A stretch of DNA of 64,000 nt. Source: Viola odorata (Eukaryota; Streptophyta; Magnoliopsida; Malpighiales; Violaceae). Below the pieces are notes generated by a model. The model worked only from the letters and a program-made list of their open reading frames with translations. It was not told the origin of the DNA and searched no databases. This document shows, piece by piece, positions 1 to 11,210 of this stretch. The DNA lies in NCBI GenBank assembly GCA_963691705.1, contig OY829539.1:64888327-64952326 (forward strand), written 5' to 3'. A program made the position numbers and the translations under genes. The number at the start of each line of letters is the position of its first letter. Position 1 is the stretch's first letter.

Positions 1-1355
1 TAGAACAAGGGTGAAATAAACACGAATAATCAGTTGGAGAAAGGGTTCTTAGCAAAGGTATTCTGGGTTGCATTCGGGACCAGATCGTCATCAGCTCAAG
101 GGTATTCTATTCAAGACGTCATAGAAATGACATGGGGACCAGATTCCTCGGATATCCCCTGCTTTTCTCTTAAGAGGAACTACCCCCCGTTTCCACTCAT
201 GAGGTAGTCTTGACAGTTTGCCATCCCTCCAGGCACGAATGCGGGAGGGCCATACTCAAACTGCCCATGAAGCTAAGAAAAGACAGATCTAGAGCTAAAG
301 TCCCTCAGTTTGTCAGGCTCGTGACCCAGCCCTAATCAACTACCCAACCTATCTATTCAAGACCACTTTGACACAGTCAAGACTAAACAGATGCCTACTT
401 ACTCATGCAATTTTCCTTCCGTATTCATCACATAAATGGCAGCCTTTACACAAGATAATTATCAGTTGATCAAGCCTCAAATTAAATCATGCAAAGATAT
501 AATTAAACTGATGAATAGTTGAGTATAGCATCAAGAATATTTTAAGCACATTAAGGCCTCGAATCTGCCCCTGCAACCCTTGAATCAGCCTTGCCAAGAA
601 CTAGGAATTTAGCTAATCATACTTGAAGATAAATAAATAACGATTAAAGAAAGCATAACAAGTAATTAAATAGTGTAAGGGAAGAAAACTTGTTACTAAA
701 ATTCCGTTTATAGCTCGGCAGCAATGTTGAAGAAGCTAACAATGGCTAGAGAGAGAAACTAGGAAGAAGTCTAAGAAAACTAAATTATACTAAGTGATTA
801 AAAATTAGGAGGAGCCCCCTCAACTATTCTTGGATGCCCTTTATATAGTAGGGTTCCAAGCACAAAATATCTTCAGCCTAAAACTAGGGACAAAATGCAT
901 TAATTGAAAGCCTAAAAAAATGGATCCATGTTCCTCAAAGCACAAAGCTGGAAAAGCATAAAGCTGTCTGATTTTTCCAGCTTTGGCAGGTCTGGAGTGG
1001 GCTCAAGACTGAAATCCGCAGGTGTTTGGTAATCAGTGCAGAGCGTCAGAACAGTGTCAGAGGGATCACATGAGCGTTAGGTGGGGTGACACGTGGAAAC
1101 GTCATCCTTTACCCTTCGGGAGTCCCGAACTGGGAATCCGATTCGGGACCTTGAACGCTGCTTTGAACTCGGGACCTCGACTTTTGGTCTTGAAGCTCGA
1201 ATTCGCTCAAAATGCACCAAAACATTTGTTTTAGCATAAATTCCCTTTTTAGGCCTAGATCTGCAATAGTAATGAAATCAAGGGTAAATTAGCAGAATCA
1301 AGCTCTAAATAAGTGAGAAAATGGAGGGAAAATCATGCATAAAAACATACTATCA
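1..1355 (-). repeat. 3' LTR of the Athila-like element (partial)
   Basis: Bases 1-1355 align without indels to 11564-12918 at a fixed offset of 11563. I see four mismatches: one near 312, one near 509 and two adjacent ones near 1224. The right boundary ends in TATCA (TGATA on the element strand), after which the two copies diverge. The missing part, roughly 350 bp, lies left of the window. A TATA-like box on the minus strand lies near 838-848. Confidence 0.95.
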
Positions 1356-1370
1356 AATAATCCCCACATT
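1356..1370 (-). promoter_or_regulatory. Putative polypurine tract of the Athila-like element
   Basis: On the minus strand, AATGTGGGGATTATT lies directly before the TGATAG start of the 3' LTR. The position is right for the plus-strand primer. The purine run is short and interrupted by T, as often seen in this lineage, so the exact primer limits are uncertain. Confidence 0.5.
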
Positions 1371-2939
1371 GCCCAATGCTCGCCCTCGAGCGTTCACAAA
1401 ATTTAAAACAGTCCCAAAACAGAACAGACACACCAAACCATAGCACAGAGAATAAGCATGCTTGACAAGATTCGGGACCCCGAATAAAAACAGACTTCGC
1501 CTAGATACACCTGCATCAAATCAGAAGGATAACGACCCTTGAGAAGAGACTTTTCCATATCAGCCTATTCACCAGCAGTCCTCACATGGATCGGTGTTTG
1601 CACTCACGCTCGTGAACAAGGTTAGGTGTTTAAACGCTCAATCATGCATAAAACGCAGCACAAAAACCAAGTTTGCATATCAATCCGAGTACATTAGACA
1701 CATGCATAGGCAATCTAGCAATCAAAAGGCTTCGCATCGAGGGCAAGAAGGGGAAGCAAAGAAAATAAATGATAAGAGGAAATGGAAGAAGCATAATGAG
1801 AAGAAAAAATGGAGAAGATGGAGGGTAAAGAAGTGAAATGAGGAGGTGGTTAAACCCACTCAAACCTGGAATGCTCTCTTGGCAGGAAAGAATCGAGATG
1901 GTGAGACAATGTTGCTGGAGCGAAAGCTAGACTAGGCTTTTCTTCTTCGAGGGGGGCCCTTGCTGCGTTTCGGGACCGAGGCTCGGGGCCTTGAATGGAT
2001 GCTGGTTGCCGATTTTCCTCTTCTTGGCTTTCAAGGCTTGGTCTTGCTCTCTTCTCTCTTTTATTTATATTTCTGTTTTTCTTTTGTGGATGGGAGGTGA
2101 TTTCTTTCGTTCTGCTCCGCCCTTGAATTCTTCGTTTTAGCTTCGAGGTCTCGAATTGGCGCCTGCATTCGGGGTCTTGAATTTTTGCGGGATCCCCACA
2201 CTTCGCCTTTGCTGCTTCGTTTGTCTAGTCTAGCCCTCGATAGTGCTCCTAACAACATCGCTCACCTGCCAAGAGAAAGATCAAGAAAAAATTCAAATGG
2301 TCAGAATGGAGGGTCAAGAAGGGATTCGGGGGTAAGAAAAAAAACAAAACAGAAGAAAAAAAATGAGAGAAAACAATTTGATGTGAAGACTTAATCTTTT
2401 TGCTGCTTTCCTATGTCTAAATGCGTCTACACCCATGGATATCATGCAAACCCAACCAGTACCTAGTCATGTATTCGCTCAAACAATAAATATAGGCATG
2501 AAGGCTCAAATGCTCGCAAGGTGTTAATTCGTGACTACTGGTGTCTAGGTCTTGAAGCAGATATAAGGTGCAGCAGACAAAGACTGAAATATTCGGGACC
2601 TTGACTAAGACAGCATTTTCATTCTATGTGCACAAGTCAGGTGTGTGTCCATCATTGGGGAGTTTTCAAAAATAGGCAGTAGGCTGAAATCCTAAAAATA
2701 AAATTTAGAAAAAGAATAATTCATGCATAAACTTAGGAAAAAAATAAACTAGAATATAAGTAAAACATGCATAATAACTATTAGTTTAGACTCCTCCCCA
2801 CACTTAGGCAGCGCATTGTCCTCAATGCGAGAAGGAGACAAAAGAGATAGCAGTTCAAACTTAAAGCAGAATTGGAAATTGTTCAAGCGAAGATAATCAG
2901 CCCACGCAGGGGCAAAAGGGGGGTTGAAAATGTTCGGGA
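1371..2939. other. Non-coding 3' internal region of the Athila-like element
   Basis: This stretch lies between the stop of the env-position ORF and the 3' LTR. It has no convincing coding sequence on either strand. It is A/G-rich near 1740-1840 and holds several copies of the TTCGGGACC-type motif that recurs across the whole element. Confidence 0.6.
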
Positions 2940-5180
2940 TCAGGGGCGAGGAGGGATCAGGGAGGCAACTTGCTCCCGAAATTCCTTGAGGATGGCGCGA
3001 TTGGTTTCCAGGATGTCAGTGAGTAAGCGGATGATGGTGCTGTTGTTTGGCATTTGGTCGGGACCTGGGGCATTCTCCGCGGGGGCAGTGGGAGCGTTCG
3101 TCTTGGCAGGAGGAGGTTCGGGGACATCAGACGGCTTGGAGAGGTCTGGGTACTCATACTTGCCTTTGATCCTGCCTTTGTTACCTGCATGGAAGCTCAA
3201 GATGCCGTCAATAACACAAAGAAATTCCATCGCGTCCAAGGATTTGAAACCAAGGATCTTGAAGGAATTCGGGTGTCGGTACAGGTTGAGTTCCCGCAGT
3301 GTCGAGGTGTAGATTTGGGAGGCCAGGCTGGTGACAAGTGATCCAAGAACAGGAGAGCGACCCTGGGGGGCATTGGTAACATTGTGGGCAGCGGTTGCGA
3401 TCCAGTAGCCCAGATTGACGCGCTTCTTATGGTACATGACCCATAGGAAAAACAGCTCCGTTTGGGCAAGCTGCCCAGAGGTCCCGAATTTTCCTGCGAG
3501 GGCAATGGACAGGAACCGTTGCAGGATGCGGAGCGCTGGGTCTTGAATGCAATGGGCCTTGGCATGGCGAGAGTCAAACAGGATCTTGTCTCGTCCAGAG
3601 AGCTCCCGAAGAGCTTTGTGACTGTTGAACTCGGGAGGGATAATGGTGAGAGCGTTCTGATATGCGGCCTCTTGAATACCCTCACGACTGACAAAGCCTA
3701 GATAGACGTTGAAGTCGTTGAGAGACATCGGGTGCCATTTGCTTGCCAACCTGAAATTCACACATCCCTTGGCAGCCAGATCGGGACCGCCCCCACCCCT
3801 GGGTTTAAACAAATCAACCTTATACCAAAAGCTAGCAAAGAACTCCAGACTGAGTTCCAAATAGGTAGGCTGATCCATGTAAAAGAAACGTTCCCACCCG
3901 ATACCACTGATATACTCCCGAATTCGGGACCCAACACCCATCTTGTCATAAAACTCCAGATCTAACTTAGGGCAGGGGGCTACGCCCTTGAAATTCATCA
4001 AAGTCACCTTATCCAAGGAAGGCTTATCATTAAAGATAAAAAGCTCATTGAAAGTTTCAAGGTTAGCCGTTACCAGGTAACTGGGTCGGGACCCAGGAGC
4101 AGAATCAAACTCTTCATCCTCCTCCGCGATGCGCTGGGATTTGCGGGGAGTCTCAGTAGCAGGAGCTTTACCCTTGGAAGAGGCCGGGATCTTCCTTTTC
4201 TTACTGGCCGGGATCTTCCTTTTCTTACTGGCCGGTTGTTTGGGGGCTGGAACCTTAGGAGCAGGGGGTTTTGGGGTGTGTTTCGCGGCTCGGGTCTTAC
4301 CCTTGGCCGGTTTTGGGGGTGGACTGGGAGGTTGGGGCGGGTCGATCTCACCTTCCCCTTCATTGGCGATCTCCTCTGTTGGGCCCTCTGGAATGTCCTC
4401 CGGACCTGGAGCAATGTGCTCGGGATCCTAGGCGTCCTGCGCCTCTGGTCGCTCAGTCAGCTCGACCTCCTCCTCACCATCACGCCCGCCGTCGTCCTCC
4501 TCCTCTCGCTGGTCGTCGGAATCCCACGGGAATTGCTCCTCATTTTCGTTCTCCACCCGTCGTGCTTCCCTGAGGCTGGAACTGGTCTGGGGTTGCTCGT
4601 CCTCCTCGGTGTCAGAAGGGATCATGTAGCCAATGGGCTTAACGTCGAGGGGAACGGAGTTGACAGGGCTGGGCGGCGTTTTCTTCTTGCTGCCGGCGGT
4701 GGTGGTTGGAGGGACACGGTGAACCTTCCCTGATCTGGTCATGTCTGTGAGAGGGGTAGGGGAAGGGATTTCGTCTAGGTTGATGGTGGCTTCGGAAGAT
4801 GGAGATCCGAGCCGTTCAGTGGCTGCTGGAGAGTGGTTGGAGGTGGTGGTGTTCGGCTGGTTTTGGTGAGAGAGAGGAGTAGGAGTTGGAGTGGAAGAGT
4901 GAGAAGTGGGGTCTTTGTTTAGGTTTAGACTTGTGCGTGCCATAAGGAAGAGGAGATGGTTTTTGTTTTTGGAAAGAAGAGAAAAGGAGGTGTTGTGATT
5001 TGATGGGGAGTGATGAGGGGTTTTGGTTGGGTAACGGTTGGGTAACGTGGAAAGGTGACGGTTTAGGTGGCGTGGGTGAGTAGGATTTGGTAGGCGTGGG
5101 AACGTGGAGAGAGAGGCGGGAACTGATGTTTCGGTCTCCGTTGTCCACGTGGCGCGAGGGGAGAGGGCGCTCAGTGCCAT
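2940..5180 (-). pseudogene. Env-position ORF (Athila ORF-1-like), one internal stop
   Basis: A reading frame of about 747 codons runs from an ATG at 5180 to a stop at 2940, broken only by an in-frame TAG at 4428-4430. The N-terminal third is Ser/Thr/Pro-rich, followed by a Glu/Asp-rich acidic run. A Pro/Lys-rich linker holds two adjacent copies of a seven-residue unit, PASKKRK, near 4189-4236, resembling nuclear-localisation signals. The C-terminal part, from about codon 360, looks globular, with a FYDKMG segment, an MSLNDFNVYLGF segment and a proline-rich tail. Position downstream of integrase matches the Athila env-like or ORF-1 gene. I see no clear signal peptide or transmembrane span, so an envelope role is not supported by the sequence. 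The family call rests on position and general resemblance. Confidence 0.65.
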
Positions 5181-5668
5181 GGGCAGCGTGCTCTTACACC
5201 TGCGCGGGAATCAGGAAAAGCAAATCAGCTTTTTGGATTTTGAAAAGAAGAGGGATAAGAATAAAATCAGAGGTAATTAAATGGGGTGAATAAAGGAGGA
5301 GACAAGACATTAAATAGGAGACAGAGAAATTAAATGAAAGGGGAAAGAGGACAAAGGAAGTTTAAATTTTTACCTAGGTAACATAAAAAGTGCACATAGA
5401 AAATTTGAAAAGCTAGAGTTGACCCAAATAATAAAATGAAAAATAATAAAATAGAAGAAACTAAAGAGACCGACGGACAGAAGGACTAAGAATGGGCAAA
5501 ACTAATTAAAATCACCTAGGGAAGATAAGAAATGGGTTTTGGGAAAAGAGAGAAGAGGATGTCGGATGCAGAATTTAGAGACAAGAAAATTAAAGGAAGA
5601 GGGTTAGAAATTCGGGGTTGGTCCCCACACTTGGCCTTGATTATCGTCCAGGCCTGGACGTCGTGTCC
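5181..5668. other. Spacer between integrase and the env-position ORF
   Basis: About 490 bp of A-rich sequence on the plus strand (GAAA-rich near 5280-5470) with no supported gene. On the element strand it is T/C-rich and would form the leader of the downstream ORF. I see no obvious splice acceptor that I could defend. Confidence 0.5.
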
Positions 5669-8049
5669 TCATTCGGGAGTGTGGATTGCTGGGTCCTCGA
5701 CCCTTGCGTCTTCTGTAGTTGAAGGCTGGAATCCATCATAGAAAGGTTTCAACCTGTGCCCGTTGACCTTGAATGGCTCCCCATTGTTCAAACTCTGGAT
5801 CTCAACAGCCCCATGATCAAACACCGCGGTTATTCGGTATGGTCCCGTCTATTTGGACTTGAGCTTCCCCGAAAAAATCCGTAGTCTGGAGTTGTAGAGC
5901 AACACTTTCTGCCCAATGGTGAAGTTTTTGACTACGAGGTGCTTGTCGTGCTGGGCTTTGGTCTTGTCCTTGTAGATCATGGAATTTTCATAGGCGTTCC
6001 CCCGAAGTTCTTCCAGCTCTTGAATTTGCAAACAGCGTTCCTTTCCTGCCAAGTTCAAGTCCATGTTGACTTTTTTGAGTGCCCAGAAGGCCTTGTGTTC
6101 TATCTCGACCGGAAGGTGACACGGCTTGCCATAGACCAACCGATATGGCGTCATGCCAATCGGGGTCTTGAATGCGGTGCGGTAGGCCCAAAGCGTGTCT
6201 CCTAACTTGAGACTCCAATCTTTTCTTGACTGATTCACTATTTTTTCGAGGATAGCCTTGATCTCCCGATTCGAGACCTCAGCTTGCCCATTGGTTTGGG
6301 GGTGGTAAGCTGTGGATACTCGATGAGTCACTCCATACTTGTTAAGTAGCGAAGCGACTGTTCGATTGCAGAAATGAGTCCCCCGATCGCTGATGAGAGC
6401 TCGAGGGGTCCCGAATCGGTTAAAGATGTGTGTTCTGAGGAAATCGGTAACCACCCTTGAATCGTCAGTTTTGGTGGCCTTGGCTTCGATCCATTTGGAG
6501 ACATAATCTACTGCAAGCAGAATATACGTATGCCCGAATGAATTCGGGAACGGTCCCATGAAGTCAATGCCCCAAATATCGAAAATATCGCACGCAATGA
6601 TACTTCCCATGGCTTGGCATCGAGGGCATGTTGCGCAAAATAAATAACTTTCCTTGAAGATGGAGGGCCAGTAAAGACCCGCTTCTAGGACTTTGAGTGC
6701 GGTTTTCTTTGCAGCAAAATGTCCCCCTTCTGTTGTTGAATGGCAGAACTTGAGGATGGATGGGATCTCGTCTGTGGAGACACAGCGCCTAACGATCTGG
6801 TCTGAACAATGTTTCCATAGGTAAGGGTTGTCCCAGACATAGTACTTGGCTTGTTTGCGGATTCGGTTGTGTTCTACACTCGAGGCCTCGACTGGAAGCG
6901 CACCAGTGGCACAATAATTAGCTATGTCCGTGAACCAGGGGTACTTTGCCGTGTCAACTAAGCACAGATGCTCATCAGGGAAAGACTCCCGAATGGTTAC
7001 TTGGGTGTCGTCTTCTTGATGCGGGAGTCGACTCAAATGATCAGCTACACAGTTCTCGGTCCCTTTTTTATCTTTGATGGCTAGGTTGAACTCTTGAAGC
7101 AGGAGAATCCAGCGGATAAGCCTAGGCTTCGCGTCTGTCTTCTTGAGCAGGCATCGAAGAGCGGAGTGGTCAGAGTACACTATCACTTCTGTGCCCAGGA
7201 GGTACTGCCGAAACTTATCAAGGGCATAGACAATGGCCAAGAGTTCTTTTTCCGTAGTGGTGTAGTTTTGCTGGGCGGGATCCAACAACTTGGAGGCATA
7301 ATAAATGACATAAGTCTCCTTGTCCTTCTTCTGGCCCAGAACAGCTCCCAAGGCTTGGTTGCTCGCGTCACACATGATCTCGAATGGGAGCGTCCAGTCG
7401 GGAGCTCGAATGATGGGAGCAGAAATGAGCTTGGCTTTCAGGGTCTCGAATGCCTTCTTGCACTTGTCATCAAAGACAAATTCTACATCCTTGTGTAGTA
7501 ATTGGCACATTGGCTGGGCAATCTTGGAGAAATCCTTGATGAACCTCCTATAAAAACCTGCATGTCCAAGAAAAGAACGCACATCTCGAATATTCGAGGG
7601 GTAAGGCAAGGTCTCGATAGCTTGGATTTTAGCCTTGTCCACTTCGATGCCCTTTCGGGACACGATATGGCCTAAGATTAGTCCTTGGTCAACCATGAAA
7701 TGACATTTTTCGAAATTAAGAACAAGGTTAGTTTCTATACACCTTTGCAGAATTTTCTTTAAATTCAAGAGGCATTCGGAAAAGGAGTTACCATAGACCG
7801 TGAAGTCATCCATGAATACCTCGATGCATTCTTCTACAAAATCTGAAAAGATGCTGACCATGCACCTCTGGAATGTGGCCGGGGCATTGCATAACCCGAA
7901 GGGCGTGCGTCTGTAAGCAAAGGTCCCGAAGGGGCACGTGAAGGTGGTTTTCTCCTGATCTTCAAGGGCTACTGGAATCTGGTGGAATCCCGAATACCCA
8001 TCCAGGCAGCAGTAATGCGTTTTGCCCGCGAGGCGCTCCAACATCTGAT
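5669..8049 (-). pseudogene. pol 3' part: reverse transcriptase, RNase H, integrase
   Basis: From 8044 the frame reads through the RT palm with the catalytic block FMDDF (about 7809-7826), then RNase H ([11 protein letters not shown] near 7370, [13 protein letters not shown] near 7240), then integrase. The integrase shows an HHCC zinc finger (about 6750-6600) and a DDE core with WGIDFMGPF (about 6570), SDRGTHF (about 6390) and the Glu in GQAEVSNRE (about 6280). The frame stops at a TAG at 5849-5851, where the related frame continues downstream with TGPYRI-type integrase C-terminal residues to a TGA at 5669-5671. The stop replaces a Trp codon expected from the family. The start is joined to the upstream RT half by a one-base frameshift near 8085, so the polyprotein is broken. 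Confidence 0.92.
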
Positions 8050-11000
8050 CTATGAAGGGAAGTGGGAAATGGTCTTTTCGGGTGCTTCATTCAGGCGTCG
8101 ATAGTCAATGCACACACGCCAGCCATTCTGGATTCGGGAGGGAATTGGCTGGCCCTCGGGACCCGGAATGATTGTGATGCCAGTTTTCTTCGGGACCACC
8201 TGAACTGGGCTGACCCATGGGGAATCAGAAATGGGATAAATGACTCCGGCATCGAGTAGCTTCAGGACCTCCTTCTTAACTACTTCCATCATGGGAGGGT
8301 TCAAACGCCTTTGGGGCTGTCTCACTGTCTTGGAGCCCTCTTCGAGATGTATGCGGTGAGTACACAAGGATGGTGACAAACCCTTGATGTCGGAAATTGT
8401 CCAACCGATGGCCTTCTTAAAACTCTGGAGGAGATTCACTAGCTCAGTTTCTTGCTCTGCTTCTAATTTGTTGGAAATTATGACCGGAAGCGTTTCTGCC
8501 TCCCCAAGGTATGCATACTTCAAGTGTGAGGGCAGCGTCTTTAGTTCCAGGTCTGGAGCTTGTTCCAGAGAGGAAGGAAGTCGTACATGATCTGCGCATT
8601 CAGGAGACTCGCTCGGGGGTTCAACCATCAGGGAAGCATTTTCTTCAAGGGTTGAGGCAACGGTGCTTAATTCAGAAGGGACCGCGATAGAAGCTGTCAT
8701 CTCTCGCAGAGATTCGGGGGTGAGACTATGGTCAAGAACCAGCTTCAAGGGCTCGACAGAGTTCAGCCCAGTAACTTCCTCCACAAGGGGGTCTATTATA
8801 TCAACAAAATTGATGCTTGAGAATTCGGGGGGGTACTTCATGGAGTCCAGCATGTTAAAACGGATGATTTCCCCGCCGAACTCGAGGGATATCGAGGCCT
8901 CATAACAGTCAATCTTTGCACGGGCAGTAGCCAAGAAAGGACGTCCCAAGAGCAGATCTGAAGACTTGGTGTTCGTGGGATTTTCCATGGAGAGAACATA
9001 GAAATCTGCCGGGAATAAGAATTCACCAACCTGGACAAGAACATCCATGATGATACCTTTGGGATATACCACCGAACGGTCTGCAAGCTGGATTACCAGT
9101 GTGGTTTCTTTCAAGGGCCCGAGACCGAGGCTATTGTAGATGGTCAAGGGCATAACATTAATTCCTGCTCCCAAATCGCACATTGCCTTCCCAATATCAA
9201 TGGTCCCGATCCTGCACGGGACCGTGAACATGCCCTGGTCTTTGCCCTTGGTCGGGATTCGGCGCTGGATATGGGCGGACAAGTTGGCTCCCACACTGAT
9301 TCGATTCACCTCGGTAAACTTGTTCTTGTTGGTGCATAGTTGTTTTAGAAACTTTGCATATCGGGGCATGTTCCTGATGGCCTTGAGGAGCGGAATATTG
9401 ATGACGACCTTGTTAAACATTTCGAAGATGTCCCGATCTTCCTCTTCTTTCTTTTTCTTTATCAATCGCTCGGGGAATGGGGGCTCGAAGACTTTGTTTA
9501 TGAATTCTTGAGAGAATTCTTCCTCAACGGGCTGCTTCTTCTTGCATCGGGACTTCTTGCTGGAGAAGAAGTGATCAAGTGCTGCGTCGCCAAATCGGGA
9601 CTCCTTGGGTTGGTCATTTGTTTGTTCGGGAGGTGGTGGTACAGTATTGTTGGTTTCGGGACCAGGAACAGCAATGTTGGCTTCGGGATCTGGGTGGACA
9701 CGAGAAGGGATCTCGAGACCACTGCGGAGGTTCATGGCACACGCTTCATGCTTCGGGTTAGGTTCCGTTTGCCCTGGAAATCTCCCTCCATTTTTTACTT
9801 CCTTCATTTCGGCCATGAGGGTCCGAATCTGTTTTTCCAGTTCTGCGATTTTCTTTTTATCGGGGGAGGGGTCCTCATTCGGGGGTGGTGGCATGGTGAA
9901 ATTCTGGTCTAGGGGAGGCTGCCTCTGGTACTGGTAATTCTGAAAATTGGGCCTAGGCTTGAAGGCCTGCATGTTGAAAGGAGGGGGGTGATTTCCGTAT
10001 GGATTTTGGCCATACTGATGGCTGGGTCCGGCCTGCTGGTTGTTGTTCCATCCATAGTTAGGTTGCTTCCAACCTTGATTATGGTGTTGGCCATATGGGG
10101 CATTGAACCCGCCAGCTGCATTGACTGGAATCTCATCGGGGATGAATGGGCAAGCATCCGTTGGGTGGTCTGAAAATTGACAAATCTGGCAGGCCTTGAC
10201 CTGGACTGGCTGTCCCGAAGCCATGTTTTGCAACATGCCCGTGATGGCTGCAAGTTGATTCTCCATAGCAGCTGAGCGTGCATCTTGAACGCTAGTGGAG
10301 TTGTTGAGCTGGAGGTTGTTCTTGGCCATGAGTTCGATAGTGGCCTTGGCAGCAGCTGGAGTGAGTCTAGTGATGGATCCATTAGCAGCGGCGTTCAACA
10401 AGGCCTTGTCCCGACCGTTGAGTCCCTCACAAAAGTATTGCATGAGGGCATGTTCGGACAGATTATGCGAGGGGCATAGGGCTTGCATCTTTTTAAACCG
10501 CTCATAGTATTGCTCAAGATCCTCCGCATCCTTTTGGAGGATGGATACGAGCTGCTTTCGGGTCACCATTGCTATGGACACGGGGTAGTATTTGTCCGTG
10601 AAAGCTTTAGACATCTCGGCCCACGAATTGATAGATTGCGGCTGCAAGTCATAAAACCAGTCAAGGGCGTCGTCCTTGAGGGACCACATAAAGGCGCGAA
10701 GCTTGGCATGCTCGACAGAAACGTTGTGAGGCTTCATGGCGTCGCAAATGGAGTGTAGCTGCTGTAGGTGGCGGTGTGGATTCTCCTTGGCCAATCCTCG
10801 AAAGAGTGGCAGATGATGCATGGTTGCAGACTTGAGTTCCCAGTCATTCGGGACTGCTGGCCAGACAATGCAACTGGTTGGGGCTTCGGGGGCAGGGTTG
10901 AAATCATCGATGGTCTGGATTGGCGGGGGAAGTGGTGGAACGCGATCTCCTACGGGACCGTGGTCACCATTTCGGGTCCTTCTGGGTGATCAAGGGGAAG

Positions 11001-11156
11001 ATTCTCGGGGTCTGGATTGTCTTCTAGGTCAAAAAGACGTTCGAGGTCCCGAACACAAAGGTTGGAATTTCCTCGTGCCAGTCGTCGAAGTCCCCTTTCG
11101 GTCCGTCCTAGCTCGTGATCAAGGGGTAGTAATTCGGGTGCGGATCTCCTGGTCAT
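8050..11156 (-). pseudogene. gag-protease-RT 5' part of the Athila-like polyprotein
   Basis: The long open frame (10821-8050, 923 codons) contains a Gag capsid region with the retrotrans_gag look (LKDDALDWFYDL, EQYYERFKKM), then a CX2CX4HX4C zinc knuckle at residues 211-224 (CQICQFSDHPTDAC). Next come a retropepsin site of the DLGA type (about 9182-9150), as usual in this lineage where Leu replaces Ser, and the first RT blocks ([21 protein letters not shown]) before a frameshift near 8085. Upstream, the Gag frame has no start until an ATG in another frame at 11156. That short frame runs to 10950 and joins only through a second frameshift around 10970. Gag and pol therefore carry two frameshifts in addition to the integrase stop. 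Confidence 0.9.
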
Positions 11157-11189
11157 ACAAACAAGAAAAATAAATCAGTCTTGAAACAA

Positions 11190-11207
11190 TCCCCGGCAAC
11201 GGCGCCA
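11190..11207 (-). other. Primer binding site for tRNA-Asp
   Basis: The minus strand reads TGGCGCCGTTGCCGGGGA, the complement of the 3' end of plant tRNA-Asp including CCA. It lies three bases inside the 5' LTR edge, as expected for minus-strand priming. Confidence 0.93.
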
Positions 11208-11210
11208 ATT

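Noticed and set aside
2872..3694. Open frames on the plus strand and in a second minus frame over the env-position ORF
   Set aside because: They overlap the long 2940-5180 minus-strand frame, have no recognisable domains and arise from its base composition.
7094..7553. Plus-strand open frames of 77-134 codons within pol
   Set aside because: They are shadows of the RT/RNase H coding strand.
11190..11207. tRNA-Asp-like sequence TCCCCGGCAACGGCGCCA on the plus strand
   Set aside because: Only the 18-base 3' end including CCA is present, with no cloverleaf upstream. It is a retrotransposon primer binding site, not a tRNA gene.
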